Shown piece by piece: positions 47,790-57,769 of a stretch of 64,000 bases of DNA. Numbering within the stretch: position 1 is the stretch's first letter; each line of letters opens with the position of its first letter. The stretch comes from Enterococcus sulfureus ATCC 49903 (GTDB lineage Bacteria > Bacillota > Bacilli > Lactobacillales > Enterococcaceae), in contig NZ_ASWO01000001.1 in assembly GCF_000407605.1 (NCBI RefSeq), positions 434,001 to 498,000 on the forward strand, written 5' to 3'. The notes beneath the pieces were generated by a model, which was given only the letters and a program-made list of their open reading frames with translations, searched no databases and was not told the origin of the DNA. The translations under genes were made by a program, and so were the position numbers.

Positions 47790-49613
47790 TCAACGATTTA
47801 GATTTAAATGTTCTTTCGCATCGAATACTTGACTCAGCTCTGTTACTCGGCGTACACCAGCAAAATGCTGTTGCCAATAACTATCTTTAAAATTATGATA
47901 ACCAACGCCATTACCGTTACTTCCAAACATTGTATTTTCATCAACATAAAATTCAACGTGTGAAATAAAATCAGCATCGCCATAAGTTCCTTTAAAGAAG
48001 ATTAAATCTCCCGGACGAGCATCTTCTAATTTAACTGGTGTTGTCATTTGCCATTGACTTACCGTATAAGAAGGTAAAGAGATGTCCAGTTTAGCTAATC
48101 CCCATGAAACGATCCCACTACAATCGAATCCCATTGCTGGATTCTTACCACCAAACACATATTCTTGTCCTTGGAATTCATCAAGTGCCATTAAAATAGG
48201 CGAAAATTCTTGATAAACAAATGAGCTGACAATATTTCCATAGTAATAATTTCCACCATTCCAATATAAAAATTCATTGTTTGCAGCTTGTGAAAAGAAA
48301 TTAGAATATTTATACGTCTTGCCTGTGGTATTTCCTAAACTAGGTGCCACAACATCTTTAGAGTATTTTTGAGCTACGCTTAAGTTATAATACCCGCCAT
48401 GTGTATGGACATAGTCGATAAATCCTGGCCCATAGTTATATGCTTGCGCGATCAATTTAATATTTTTTTCGTATCCTTTATTATAGCTTGCTGCTTTTTC
48501 CACGACATTACGTAAATGTTTGACACCTTGCTGAACAGAAGCTTCTTCAGTTTGGAAGTAGTTCATCCCATGACCTGCTGATTCACTACTTTGCATGATA
48601 TCTTTCGTTCCCGTACCATTTGACTCTACTTGAATAATGGCTAAAATAAGTGGTACATATTGTTCCATGCCTTGTTCTTTGGCTACTTTTGTCACCAAAT
48701 CTTTCCATTGTAAGACACTATCTGATAATTTAAATTGTTTTTGTGTCATATTGTTTAAAACGTGGTCCAAATTAAATGTCGAATCTACAATTGAAGAAGA
48801 TGTATACGTATTTCCAGTAGTCACAGTTGGTGTAGTATACGTATAACTAGGTGTTGTTGGACGCGCTTGTTCAATTGGTTTTACAACGATTGGACGAGGT
48901 GGTGTTTTCTCACTCAATGAAAGTGACGTCGATGTACTTACTGACATCGCATGTGCCTGTGATAAACTCATCGACTGACTCTTCTTCATTGAAGAAGAAT
49001 GTGACATACTAGTTGAAGCACTTGTTGAATGTGACGTCGAATGGCTCATGCTCGTTGAATGTGACAGGCTTGTCGAATGTGACATTGAAGTGCTTGTTGA
49101 GAGTGAAGTGGATTCACTAAACGATGTCGACTGCATCACACTTGTAGACGTACTCAATTGTTCTGAAGTTTGGCTCGTACTTTGACTAGTTTGCGAAGTA
49201 CTCTCAGAGGTCGATGTCGTATGACTCATACTTTGTGAAAGTGTTTGACTTTGTGATTCTTGTGTCGAGCTGACTGATGTCAGTGATTCACTTAAGCTTG
49301 ATTGTGAATGTTCACTTTGTGCTGTTGAACCTGTAATCGAGGTTACTTCGCTCACGACTTGTGTGACTTCTGCTGTCGCGGTTTCACTGCCAACTGGAAT
49401 AGTCGCTACATCTTGAGTTGCTAAAACGTCAGACGTATCTGATTCTTTTCCTTTAGATAGTGTCGTTTCAGTTTTTTCTTCATTGGCATAAGCTGAAATC
49501 CCAGTCCCCAATGTTCCACTCAATGCAGCTACTGTAGCGTAGAAAATTTTATTGGCATGGCTGTATTTCGGCGTATCTGTTGATTTAAATTTTTTAAAAT
49601 GATTTTCTTTCAA
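47790..49613 (-). CDS. Secreted serine-rich peptidoglycan hydrolase: lysozyme-like plus NlpC/P60
   Basis: 607 aa. A long signal sequence (hydrophobic ~22-40, cleavage near AYA-N, residue 43) precedes an acidic stretch. Residues ~95-234 are a Ser-rich repeat region of STS/SMSHSTS units. A Pro/Thr linker (237-275) follows. A CwlT-type lysozyme-like domain (~295-430) has catalytic-Glu candidate E330 in IIQVESNG. An NlpC/P60 domain (~470-595) has C498 (GFDCSG), H552 (ISHVEFYV) and H573/N574. It should cut both glycan and stem peptide. There is no LPXTG or WxL. Monocistronic, between regulator and operon. Confidence 0.92.
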   Translation of the reverse strand: MKENHFKKFKSTDTPKYSHANKIFYATVAALSGTLGTGISAYANEEKTETTLSKGKESDTSDVLATQDVATIPVGSETATAEVTQVVSEVTSITGSTAQSEHSQSSLSESLTSVSSTQESQSQTLSQSMSHTTSTSESTSQTSQSTSQTSEQLSTSTSVMQSTSFSESTSLSTSTSMSHSTSLSHSTSMSHSTSHSTSASTSMSHSSSMKKSQSMSLSQAHAMSVSTSTSLSLSEKTPPRPIVVKPIEQARPTTPSYTYTTPTVTTGNTYTSSSIVDSTFNLDHVLNNMTQKQFKLSDSVLQWKDLVTKVAKEQGMEQYVPLILAIIQVESNGTGTKDIMQSSESAGHGMNYFQTEEASVQQGVKHLRNVVEKAASYNKGYEKNIKLIAQAYNYGPGFIDYVHTHGGYYNLSVAQKYSKDVVAPSLGNTTGKTYKYSNFFSQAANNEFLYWNGGNYYYGNIVSSFVYQEFSPILMALDEFQGQEYVFGGKNPAMGFDCSGIVSWGLAKLDISLPSYTVSQWQMTTPVKLEDARPGDLIFFKGTYGDADFISHVEFYVDENTMFGSNGNGVGYHNFKDSYWQQHFAGVRRVTELSQVFDAKEHLNLNR

Positions 49614-49697
49614 AATAAAGCTCCTTTCTCCCTAAAAAAAGCATGATTATGTAGATATTCGCTATAGTTTATCTTTATTTTTATACAATTTATATTA

Positions 49698-49706
49698 AGT
49701 ATAGCA
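49698..49706 (-). promoter_or_regulatory. Extended -10 promoter of the SRR-NlpC/P60 gene
   Basis: TGCTATACT on the minus strand, 85 bp before the start, implying a long 5' leader. No good -35 at 17 nt. The AT-rich tract around it could be an Mga-type binding region; this is inference. Confidence 0.5.
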
Positions 49707-49800
49707 CGTTGAATAAAAAAGCTCCGCAATTTTTTGATTATATAACAAACGAATTTTTTGATACTCCTCTAATCTTTAGTATACGTGAAGTAACTCAAAG

Positions 49801-49847
49801 AAAAAGACCAAACATTTTCTAAGTTTAGATAAATGTTTGGTCTTTTT
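49801..49847 (-). terminator. Terminator of the upstream Mga-like regulator
   Basis: Perfect 16-bp arms (AAAAAGACCAAACATT / AATGTTTGGTCTTTTT) with a 15-nt loop, overlapping the stop codon. Confidence 0.9.
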
Positions 49848-51358
49848 TATAGGGACTCAATCGCGTCAATTTTAACTTTCATTTCTAGATGTTGGGACAA
49901 TGCTCGTCGGATCAAATTCATATCTTCTACAACAAACGAAGAAGAAATAAAACAATTTAATACTTGTTTTTGTTTATCTTCAAATAAATAGCGCGCATGT
50001 TGATTCATATGAATAATCAAATCAGGATTTTTAGTATCAAATTCAATATTATAGAAAAAGCTAAATGTTTTCTCGATGATCCGCTCTGCAATTTTCATTT
50101 CTAAGATACTATTTGTTCCTCTTACCGCTACAAAGATCGTTTCACTATTTATAGAATAATCTGTGATATATCCAATAATTTGTTCATAGGCTTGTTTTAG
50201 CATCGTAATTGGACGGACGATCATACTTGAATCATAGTGTTCTAACTTTTTCAAATACGTGGTGAGTGCTTGATTCATTGAGGGTACTCTTGCATCTAAG
50301 ATTTGATAATGTGACGACCCTTTCCAATTTGGATAGATCAAATTAGACAAATGAATACTTAAAATTATCGGAAAAACATCTTGTTTTTGTTCAGAGGTGA
50401 TCGGCAAGACATTTTTTTCGAATTCTTCTATTGCAAACGAAATGAAACGGTAGATCGGAGGTTGTAAAGATTGTAATTCTTCTTGTACGGTTTCACTTAT
50501 TGGCAATAAATAAAAAATATCTTTTGCCAGTAAAGAACACATAAAATAAATTTTTTCAGTACAGTCTTCAAATTCTTCAGGAACCGTCAAAATATTTTGC
50601 TCGACTAGTCCATAGAAAAAATCAATATTTTTGATAATGCCTTCATTCAATGAAATACAATAGCCGTTTTGAATCCGGATCCATTGTATCGCCAGATCAT
50701 ACTTCATGATTTTTAACATATCCGCATTGATAAAGTAATCTTGATCCATTCTTTCAACTTCATCAATCCGTAATGCACGCAGCAGGTGTTCTTCCATCAA
50801 AGATTCTTCAAACTCGTCAAATGGCCATGGACAGGCAACGAATAGATCGATCAACTGATCTCTAGCCACACGCCGAATCACAGCTTCTTCTCCATGTAAG
50901 CATAAATCTCCATTGTTTGATTTGATCGTCAAATTGTAGGGTTTAAAAATTAATTTTAATTGGCGAAATCTTCGTTTAAAAGTGGACTCAGATAAATAAA
51001 ATTCGTCTAAAAATTCTTCTTTATTTACTTGATTGCCTAATAACAAACGCACGCTTAATTGGATGATCGAACAATTTTGAACAATAAAGTTACGCAAATG
51101 AAGATATTGATAAATATCATGTACTTGCCAAATAAATTTATTTTTATTTACAAATTTCAGTTCGAGTTTCGTACTATTTGTCATTTCAATATAATTCGAA
51201 ATTTGATTCAAATAATTCATTACAGTTATTTTTGATAAGTTAGTACGCTCTGAAAGCAACTTGACATCGATTTCATCAGGCATTTCTTCCAAACAATCCA
51301 AAATAATAATAATTTTTTTGATATCCGGATCATATAAGTCAAATAATTCATTTTTCAT
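49847..51358 (-). CDS. Mga/AtxA-family transcription regulator, upstream copy
   Basis: 503 aa from ATG 51358 (AGGA upstream, family-like start LYDPDIKKIIIILDCLEE); an in-frame start 48 bp earlier is rejected. HTH 1 is near KLLSERTNLSKITVMNYL and HTH 2 in LDEFYLSESTFKRRFRQLKL. FIVQNCSIIQLSVRLLLGNQVN and CPWPFDEFE align with the downstream copy (FIVQ..., SPWPFESVDE), so the two are clear paralogues of the same length. The EIIB-like C-terminus reads FVAVRGTNSILEMKIAERII. First gene of the surface locus and the likely activator of the SRR hydrolase and/or WxL operon. Confidence 0.85.
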   Translation of the reverse strand: MKNELFDLYDPDIKKIIIILDCLEEMPDEIDVKLLSERTNLSKITVMNYLNQISNYIEMTNSTKLELKFVNKNKFIWQVHDIYQYLHLRNFIVQNCSIIQLSVRLLLGNQVNKEEFLDEFYLSESTFKRRFRQLKLIFKPYNLTIKSNNGDLCLHGEEAVIRRVARDQLIDLFVACPWPFDEFEESLMEEHLLRALRIDEVERMDQDYFINADMLKIMKYDLAIQWIRIQNGYCISLNEGIIKNIDFFYGLVEQNILTVPEEFEDCTEKIYFMCSLLAKDIFYLLPISETVQEELQSLQPPIYRFISFAIEEFEKNVLPITSEQKQDVFPIILSIHLSNLIYPNWKGSSHYQILDARVPSMNQALTTYLKKLEHYDSSMIVRPITMLKQAYEQIIGYITDYSINSETIFVAVRGTNSILEMKIAERIIEKTFSFFYNIEFDTKNPDLIIHMNQHARYLFEDKQKQVLNCFISSSFVVEDMNLIRRALSQHLEMKVKIDAIESL

Positions 51359-51522
51359 TTTCAATCGCTTCCTAACTTGGGTAAAACAAATACAACAATA
51401 CAACATTTCTTTTTTGTCAAGTAATTTTAAATTAAAAAACTCCCTTTATATATTTATATTATAGCTAAATTTTAGAACAACTTCAATTTATTTGTAAGAT
51501 TATTGGTGTTATCTTAATATTC

Positions 51523-51560
51523 AAAAAAATGTACATTATCATTTTAGATAATGTACATTT
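51523..51560 (-). terminator. Terminator of the rbs operon
   Basis: Perfect 14-bp arms AAATGTACATTATC/GATAATGTACATTT, a 6-nt loop and a T-run on the minus strand after the rbsU stop. Confidence 0.88.
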
Positions 51561-51564
51561 TCTC

Positions 51565-52461
51565 TTAATTATTTTGTAGGATAACCGTAACAGCGGCTGC
51601 TCCAATAATTAAAACCAATCCAATAATAGTGACGATCATTTCTTTTTTTGTTTTTCGTTGACCTAAAAACCAAATCCCTGTCAAAGTAGCTAATACGACT
51701 GAAGTTTGCGACAAGATAAAACCTGTAGCTAAACCATTCATATCTGGTTGCGCGGAAATCAAATACGTCAATGCTGCAAAAGCAAAGAAAAATCCTGAAA
51801 TACTTTGTTTATACGAAACGCTCTCCATAAAGGCAGATTTTTGTTTGTCTTTGATTGATAAAAACAAAGTGTAAAGTACAGCTACTAATAACATACCAAT
51901 CGCTTGTGGTAAAAAGGCATCCATACGATTGATATCCGTTGCTTGTGGTGCTGCAGAGTATGCCCAGTACCCAATTTCACCGATCAATAATAACAATACA
52001 GCTTTTTTCAATGCATGACTATCCGCATGCGTTTTTTTCTCAGACCAAACGGTTAGATACGCACCTAAAATGATCACTACTAAAGCAAGTGCTCCAATGA
52101 TACGAGCAGATGTCGTCGGCCATTCTCCAAGAGCAAATACGCCCCATAAAGATGCACCTAATAATTGAAATGCAGTTGTGACCGGCATCGCACGAGAGGA
52201 CCCAACCAATTCAAATGAGCGGAACGTAATAATTTGTGCAGCTGCCCAACCCACACCAGATAAGATAGAAAAGACCAAATTCATTCCAGTTGGGAAACTT
52301 GTTCCTTTGATCAAGGCAAAAACGATGGCAAAAATCAATGTTCCAATTGTAGAACCTAAAATTTGGTTAACTGGACGCCCACCAATTTTAGATGCGATCG
52401 TTGGATATAACCCCCATCCTAATAATGGACCCAAACCGATCAGTAGTGCTAGTGTATTCAT
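51565..52461 (-). CDS. rbsU: Ribose uptake protein RbsU (GRP/DMT family)
   Basis: 298 aa with ten hydrophobic segments, in the glucose/ribose porter family of the DMT superfamily. Landmarks: LIGLGPLLGWGLYPTIASKIGG, read here as GPLLGWGLYPTIASKIGG, near the N-terminus, and SSRAMPVTTAFQLLGASLWG. It is encoded last in rbsK-rbsD-rbsU, as in Lactobacillus sakei where RbsU imports ribose, and no RbsABC transporter is present. AGGAGGAAG precedes ATG 52461. Confidence 0.92.
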   Translation of the reverse strand: MNTLALLIGLGPLLGWGLYPTIASKIGGRPVNQILGSTIGTLIFAIVFALIKGTSFPTGMNLVFSILSGVGWAAAQIITFRSFELVGSSRAMPVTTAFQLLGASLWGVFALGEWPTTSARIIGALALVVIILGAYLTVWSEKKTHADSHALKKAVLLLLIGEIGYWAYSAAPQATDINRMDAFLPQAIGMLLVAVLYTLFLSIKDKQKSAFMESVSYKQSISGFFFAFAALTYLISAQPDMNGLATGFILSQTSVVLATLTGIWFLGQRKTKKEMIVTIIGLVLIIGAAAVTVILQNN

Positions 52462-52477
52462 TTAAAAACTTCCTCCT

Positions 52478-52873
52478 CTAAAATACGACGCCACTTTCTA
52501 GCAAAATATTTGCATAAGGTGTCATTTCTCCTGTTCGAACAAATGCTGGTACAGTGTTTAAGCGCTCTTTCATTTGTTCATGCGCAATAAAAACAAATTC
52601 AACTTCTGGTAACAAAAGGTGTAACTCATGTAATACTTGTGGATTTTCTTGTTTTATCTCTTCTGCCAAAAAAACTCGTTGTACTTCTAATTCCGTCAAT
52701 ACATTTTCAACAACTTCAATAAAACTAGGTGTCCCATTCGTCAGTGCAAGATCGATTTTTTCTGTTTGCATAGGTACAGGCATTCCGGCATCTCCAATGG
52801 CTAAACAATCAAAGTGTCCCATTTGGCTAATCACTCTTGATAGATCCGAGTTGATCACTTTAGTTTTTTTCAT
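52478..52873 (-). CDS. rbsD: D-ribose pyranase RbsD
   Basis: 131 aa. It interconverts beta-pyranose and beta-furanose ribose so that RbsK can phosphorylate it. The pattern [21 protein letters not shown] (here [19 protein letters not shown], with catalytic His) and C-terminal [20 protein letters not shown] (end of family) are diagnostic. Its ATG overlaps the rbsK stop by 4 bp. Confidence 0.96.
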   Translation of the reverse strand: MKKTKVINSDLSRVISQMGHFDCLAIGDAGMPVPMQTEKIDLALTNGTPSFIEVVENVLTELEVQRVFLAEEIKQENPQVLHELHLLLPEVEFVFIAHEQMKERLNTVPAFVRTGEMTPYANILLESGVVF

Positions 52874-53784
52874 TTGTTTGCCTCCTCGATTTCTTCTTTA
52901 AATGGAATCGAAGGTTGAGCACCAAAACGTTGGACCGCAATCGACGAAGCCAAATTTCCATACCGAATCGCCTCTACAAAGTTACTTAAGTCTGGACGCA
53001 ATTGACTAGCAAAAGCACCTATAAATGTATCTCCTGCTGCAGTTGTATCAACCGCTTTCACTTTAAAGGCATCCACGATCCCAGTTTCTTTACCTGTCGA
53101 ATAAAACGCGCCCTTACTTCCTAGTGTGATGATCACGATTTTTACACCCAAATGATGAAAATAATCCGCTGCTTGCTTCATACTTTGCTCATCAGTAATC
53201 GTAATAGTTGTTAAAATTTGTGTTTCTGTCTCATTAGGTACGATGATATCAGTTGCACGCAATAACTCTTCTGGCGCTTGTAATGCAGGTGCGGGATTCA
53301 AGATAGTACATACATCAGATTTTCGAGCAATTAAAAAAGCTTCCAACGTACTGTCTATAGGACTTTCAAATTGCGCAATCACACATTGACTGTCCGTAAT
53401 CAATTGCTGATTTTTTTGGATATCTTGTTTAGAAAAAGCATTATTGGCACCACTATGAATCATTATACTATTTTCTCCAGCTTCATCAACTGTTATAAAT
53501 GCTTGACCGGTCCGTTTGTTTTCTAATTCTTTGATTCCTGACACATCGATTTCTTCTTGTTTTAATAAATCTAACATCACTTGACCTGCTGCATCATCAC
53601 CAATCGCACCAATAAAATGCGTACTTGCTCCTGAACGTTTCGCTGAGACTGCTTGATTTGCACCTTTTCCGCCACCTGCAGTATACATCTCTTTTGTATG
53701 GATTGTCTCTCCTGGTTTTGGCATATACGCTACACGAAGATTTGTATCTAAATTAATACTACCAACAACTGTAATCGGATTCAT
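52870..53784 (-). CDS. rbsK: Ribokinase
   Basis: 304 aa, PfkB-family kinase giving ribose-5-phosphate. [11 protein letters not shown] at the N-terminus, the first signature [16 protein letters not shown], and the second signature [18 protein letters not shown] with the catalytic Asp. First gene of the rbs operon, 3' of a perfect palindrome and downstream of rbsR on the same strand. Confidence 0.96.
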   Translation of the reverse strand: MNPITVVGSINLDTNLRVAYMPKPGETIHTKEMYTAGGGKGANQAVSAKRSGASTHFIGAIGDDAAGQVMLDLLKQEEIDVSGIKELENKRTGQAFITVDEAGENSIMIHSGANNAFSKQDIQKNQQLITDSQCVIAQFESPIDSTLEAFLIARKSDVCTILNPAPALQAPEELLRATDIIVPNETETQILTTITITDEQSMKQAADYFHHLGVKIVIITLGSKGAFYSTGKETGIVDAFKVKAVDTTAAGDTFIGAFASQLRPDLSNFVEAIRYGNLASSIAVQRFGAQPSIPFKEEIEEANK

Positions 53785-53833
53785 TTTTAGTCAACTTCTT
53801 TCGTTAGAATAATATTTCTCGTGATTTTTCGAA

Positions 53834-53851
53834 AATTAAAACGTTTTAATT
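53834..53851. promoter_or_regulatory. RbsR operator
   Basis: AATTAAAACGTTTTAATT, a perfect 18-bp palindrome with the central CG typical of LacI-family sites, in the rbsR-rbsK gap 50 bp before the rbsK start. Confidence 0.82.
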
Positions 53852-53881
53852 CCACACCAAAAATATAGCACACCTTGAAAG

Positions 53882-54880
53882 CTATTTCAAGGGTGCTGTA
53901 GAAGTTCTTTTAATTAGTTCAACAGGCAATAAAATCTCTTCCCATTTTTTAGTTGGTTCATCGATTCGCTTGATCAACAACTGTGCAGATAATTGCCCGA
54001 TTTTAGTGATCGGTTGCGCTATGGTCGTTAATTGTGGGGTCACATAGGTACACATTTCAACATTATCATACCCGATCACACTATAATCTTCCGGAATTTT
54101 CTTTCCACATGCAGCTAAGCCAGCATATATTCCAAATGCAAGTTCATCGTTTGCTGCAAAAATAGCCGTCGCTTTACTTGTTAAAATGCTCAACACCGCT
54201 TCTTCTCCACCCGCTTTTGTTAAAGGTGCATGTATAACCTTGATATGATTAGATTCAAAAATAGAATATAGACCGAATAAGCGTTGTTGGATATTGCTAG
54301 GGGCATTTTGAGGGATAACAATTGCGATTTCTTGATGTCCTAATTCGTATAAGTGCATTCCTGCTAATTGACCACCTACAAAATCGTCAGTGACAACTGC
54401 ATCACTAAATCCTTCTTCTTTTTTTTGATCGATAATGATAAATGGCTTTTCTTTTTTCCTTAAATGTTCATTGATTTCTTGATCAGATATAGCAGAATTA
54501 GCAATAATAAAACCGTCGACACCACGTCTGGTCAATTCATTTAAATACGTGCGTTCCTTTTCTTCTTCTAAATCTGCATTACATAAAAGAGTCATAAATC
54601 CTGCTTTATATAATTCGCGCTCAATACCACGAATCAATGTATTAAAAAAAGGATTGGTCACATCTGGAACCAATACACCAATCGTCTTACTTTTCTTCAT
54701 AACCATTCTTCTCGCAAAATAATCAGGTTCATAATTTAATTTTTGTTTAGCGGCTAGTACCTTTGCGACTGTATTTTTATGAAATTTTTCTTCATGACCA
54801 TTTAAAATTTGGGATACTGTAGCAATCGATACTTCTGAAAGTTTTGCTACTTCTTTGATCGTAACTTTTTTCTTTTTCAT
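53882..54880 (-). CDS. rbsR: LacI-family ribose operon repressor
   Basis: 332 aa. N-terminal LacI HTH (TIKEVAKLSEVSIATVSQIL) and hinge, then a periplasmic-binding-like effector domain (TIGVLVPDVTNPFFNTLIRG, given in part; later VIGYDNVEMCTYVTPQLTT). It lies upstream of rbsKDU with a palindromic operator between, which fits repression relieved by ribose or its phosphate. It is transcribed in the same direction as the operon but with ~100 bp and the operator in between. Confidence 0.92.
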   Translation of the reverse strand: MKKKKVTIKEVAKLSEVSIATVSQILNGHEEKFHKNTVAKVLAAKQKLNYEPDYFARRMVMKKSKTIGVLVPDVTNPFFNTLIRGIERELYKAGFMTLLCNADLEEEKERTYLNELTRRGVDGFIIANSAISDQEINEHLRKKEKPFIIIDQKKEEGFSDAVVTDDFVGGQLAGMHLYELGHQEIAIVIPQNAPSNIQQRLFGLYSIFESNHIKVIHAPLTKAGGEEAVLSILTSKATAIFAANDELAFGIYAGLAACGKKIPEDYSVIGYDNVEMCTYVTPQLTTIAQPITKIGQLSAQLLIKRIDEPTKKWEEILLPVELIKRTSTAPLK

Positions 54881-54974
54881 TGCCTACACCTCCACCACAT
54901 CTCTATACTTAATTTTACCATGATTTCAAAAAAGTAAAAGCCCTTTCATAAAGAACGTGACGAATTTTATGTAT

Positions 54975-55007
54975 AAAAAAACAGCAATATTTGCATATTG
55001 CTGTTTT
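54975..55007 (-). terminator. Terminator of relA-dtd
   Basis: Perfect 13-bp arms AAAACAGCAATAT/ATATTGCTGTTTT with a 4-nt loop and T-run on the minus strand, just after the dtd stop. Confidence 0.9.
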
Positions 55008-55009
55008 AG

Positions 55010-55453
55010 TTATTCTTTCGTATCATAGACAATCGTAACCGGACCATCGTTAAGTAATTCCACTGCCATATCCGCCCCAAATTCGCCAGTTTCAACTGTG
55101 ATCCCTTGTTCGATCAACAATGTATTGAATTGTTCATATAAAGGTTTTGCGATTTCAGGTCGTGCTGCTTTAATAAAACTTGGTCGATTGCCTTTTTTTG
55201 TTTGAGCATATAGAGTAAACTGTGAAATACTCAAAATTGCTCCAGAGATGTCTTGAATACTCAAATTCATTTTTCCATCTTCATCTTCAAATACACGTAA
55301 TTGCGCAATTTTTTTTGCCAGATACTGCGCATCTTCTAGCGTATCCTCTTCATGGACTCCAAGTAAGATCATAAATCCTTGTTCGATTTGTCCACTGATT
55401 GTGTCTTTGATTGTGACACGTGCATGTTTTACGCGTTGAACAACTGCTCTCAT
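55010..55453 (-). CDS. dtd: D-aminoacyl-tRNA deacylase
   Basis: 147 aa. It hydrolyses D-amino acids (and glycine mischarged on tRNA-Ala) from t[18 protein letters not shown] start, [17 protein letters not shown] with the conserved SQFTLY, and the cross-subunit GP motif in [15 protein letters not shown]. It lies 2 bp after the relA stop, a pairing conserved across Firmicutes, so it is co-transcribed with relA. Confidence 0.96.
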   Translation of the reverse strand: MRAVVQRVKHARVTIKDTISGQIEQGFMILLGVHEEDTLEDAQYLAKKIAQLRVFEDEDGKMNLSIQDISGAILSISQFTLYAQTKKGNRPSFIKAARPEIAKPLYEQFNTLLIEQGITVETGEFGADMAVELLNDGPVTIVYDTKE

Positions 55454-55455
55454 CG

Positions 55456-57669
55456 TTATCCTCGCAATCGACGTACGCTATACACGTCAGGTACTTGTTT
55501 AATTTTTTCTACAATTGAGCGTAGATGAGATAAGTTTTGAATACTTACCGTAATTTTGATTGTTGCCGTTTTTTCTTTATTGCTCTTTGCTTCCACACCA
55601 ACAAGACGTTTGGACATCGAACTTACCGTTTGTAAAATATCATTAAGCAATCCGGCACGGTCATACCCGTAGATTTCGATATCTGCATCGTATTCTTTAT
55701 TCGCATTATCTGTATCTTCCCACTCAACTTCGATCGTACGATCTGCCAAGTCTTCAGCATGTAGCACATTTGGACAGTCTGCACGGTGAATCGAAATGCC
55801 GCGACCTTTCGTGATGTATCCTACGATTGGATCGCCTGGAACTGGATTACAACAACGACTGATCCGTACTAATAGATTGTCCACACCTTGAATTACAATT
55901 CCACCTTCATGGCGAACTTTCATTTTCTCCGGTTCTTTTTTGACAGGTTGTGTGAGTAAATCTTGCACTTGTTGTTTTTGTTTTTCGATTTCTCGTTCTT
56001 TACGTTCTTCTTCTGTTAACCGGTTAGCTAAAGTGGTCGGACTAACTTCACCAAATCCTACTGCAGCAAACAGATCATCATCGCTTTGGTAGTTAAACTT
56101 TTGCAAGGCCTCTTGTAACTTCGCTTTGGTCAAGCATTCTTTAGGGACAAAGCCCATATCATTCAAGGTTTTGACCAACATATCGTGCCCTTTTGCAATA
56201 TTCTCATCACGATCTTGTGTTTTAAAGAAACGCTTGATTTTATTTTTCGCTTTACTTGTGCGGACCAATTTGATCCAATCACGACTTGGTCCAAATGAAT
56301 TTGGAGAGGTCATAATTTCGACGATATCACCATTTTTCAACTTATAATCCAGTTGTACCATTTTACCGTTGACCTTGGCACCGACTGTTTTATTTCCAAT
56401 ATCGGTATGGATGTTGTACGCAAAATCAAGCGGTCCCGATCCTTGAGGTAATTCTGACACATCTCCATTAGGTGTAAAGACATATACCTTATCACTAAAG
56501 ATATCGCCTTTGACCCCTTCCATAAAATCAGAAGCATCAAAGCTTTCATCTTGTAACTCCAAGATTTCTTTGAACCAGCCTACAGCCGGTGTTAAGTTAT
56601 CTCCTTGGACTTTATCCGTTTTACCTTCTTTATAAGCCCAGTGTGCAGCTACCCCAAATTCAGCGATTTCATGCATTTCATGTGTTCGAATTTGGATCTC
56701 AACTGGATTTCCTTGAGGTCCAATCACGGTTGTGTGAAGCGATTGATACATATTGGCTTTTGGTACAGCAATATAATCTTTAAAGCGCCCTGGCATTGGT
56801 TTCCATTTTGTATGAATCGTACCCAACACCGCATAACAATCTTTGATCGAATCTACTAGTACACGAATCGCCAGTAGATCATAGATTTCATCGAATTGTT
56901 TTTTCTTATCGACCATTTTACGATAGATCGAATACAAATGCTTTGGACGACCATAGATTTCCGCATAAATATCTAATTCCTCTGTTGCCACTCGTAGTTC
57001 TTCTACTGTTTCTTCCACGTACGCTTCCCGCTCTGTACGTTTTGTTTTCATTAAATGAACGATTCGGTAGTATTGTTGTGGATTGATATAGCGTAACGAA
57101 GTATCTTCTAATTCCCATTTGATTCGACTGATCCCTAAACGATGCGCTAGAGGAGCATAGATTTCCAAAGTTTCTTGCGCAATTCGTCGTTGTTTATCTT
57201 CACGTAAATGTTTTAACGTGCGCATATTATGTAGACGGTCTGCCAATTTGACCATGATGACACGTAAATCTTGCGCCATCGCGATCAGCATTTTACGATG
57301 ATTTTCAGCTAATTGTTCTTCATGTGATTTATACTTGATTTTCCCAAGCTTCGTCACACCATCCACTAACATGGCGACATCGGCACCAAATTCTTTCGTT
57401 AAATCTGCTAAAGTGATATCCGTATCTTCAACTACATCGTGTAAAAATCCTGTTGCAACTGTGTGGGGATCCATTTGTAACTCTGCTAAAATACCGGCAA
57501 CTTGAATCGGGTGAATAATATACGGCTCACCAGATTTACGAAATTGATCGGCATGGGCTTTCGTCGCAAACTCTAACGCTTTTTGAACAAAAGCAACATG
57601 CGGTTCACTCATATATCTTGAAACAATATTTATTACTCCGGGGCCGGTCAAAATAATTTCTTTTGCCAT
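55456..57669 (-). CDS. relA: Bifunctional (p)ppGpp synthetase/hydrolase RelA (Rel)
   Basis: 737 aa, stringent-response enzyme. HD hydrolase domain near the N-terminus ([25 protein letters not shown]); synthetase domain (~230-340: [25 protein letters not shown]); TGS domain ([16 protein letters not shown]); zinc-finger/helical region with HRADCPNV and [14 protein letters not shown]-terminal ACT domain. Both catalytic halves look intact, so it can make and break (p)ppGpp. The [10 protein letters not shown] loop suggests the Gram-positive GTP/GDP preference. First gene of relA-dtd. Confidence 0.97.
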   Translation of the reverse strand: MAKEIILTGPGVINIVSRYMSEPHVAFVQKALEFATKAHADQFRKSGEPYIIHPIQVAGILAELQMDPHTVATGFLHDVVEDTDITLADLTKEFGADVAMLVDGVTKLGKIKYKSHEEQLAENHRKMLIAMAQDLRVIMVKLADRLHNMRTLKHLREDKQRRIAQETLEIYAPLAHRLGISRIKWELEDTSLRYINPQQYYRIVHLMKTKRTEREAYVEETVEELRVATEELDIYAEIYGRPKHLYSIYRKMVDKKKQFDEIYDLLAIRVLVDSIKDCYAVLGTIHTKWKPMPGRFKDYIAVPKANMYQSLHTTVIGPQGNPVEIQIRTHEMHEIAEFGVAAHWAYKEGKTDKVQGDNLTPAVGWFKEILELQDESFDASDFMEGVKGDIFSDKVYVFTPNGDVSELPQGSGPLDFAYNIHTDIGNKTVGAKVNGKMVQLDYKLKNGDIVEIMTSPNSFGPSRDWIKLVRTSKAKNKIKRFFKTQDRDENIAKGHDMLVKTLNDMGFVPKECLTKAKLQEALQKFNYQSDDDLFAAVGFGEVSPTTLANRLTEEERKEREIEKQKQQVQDLLTQPVKKEPEKMKVRHEGGIVIQGVDNLLVRISRCCNPVPGDPIVGYITKGRGISIHRADCPNVLHAEDLADRTIEVEWEDTDNANKEYDADIEIYGYDRAGLLNDILQTVSSMSKRLVGVEAKSNKEKTATIKITVSIQNLSHLRSIVEKIKQVPDVYSVRRLRG

Positions 57670-57769
57670 AATTTACCCTTTCTTTCCCACAAAGGGACTG
57701 TTGTTTCATTCTCATCTTTTTACTGAAAATAAGTGTCATCATTATACAAATATTTTCATATTTTTTCAA

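Noticed and set aside
49847-51406. PRD/BglG-type PTS antiterminator reading of the two large regulators
   Set aside because: The tandem HTH arrangement and length fit Mga/AtxA; no CAT RNA-binding domain or RAT RNA site is seen.
53882-53884. rbsR as first gene of a single rbsR-K-D-U transcript
   Set aside because: A perfect operator with likely promoter lies between rbsR and rbsK, so at least one promoter separates them. Read-through cannot be excluded.
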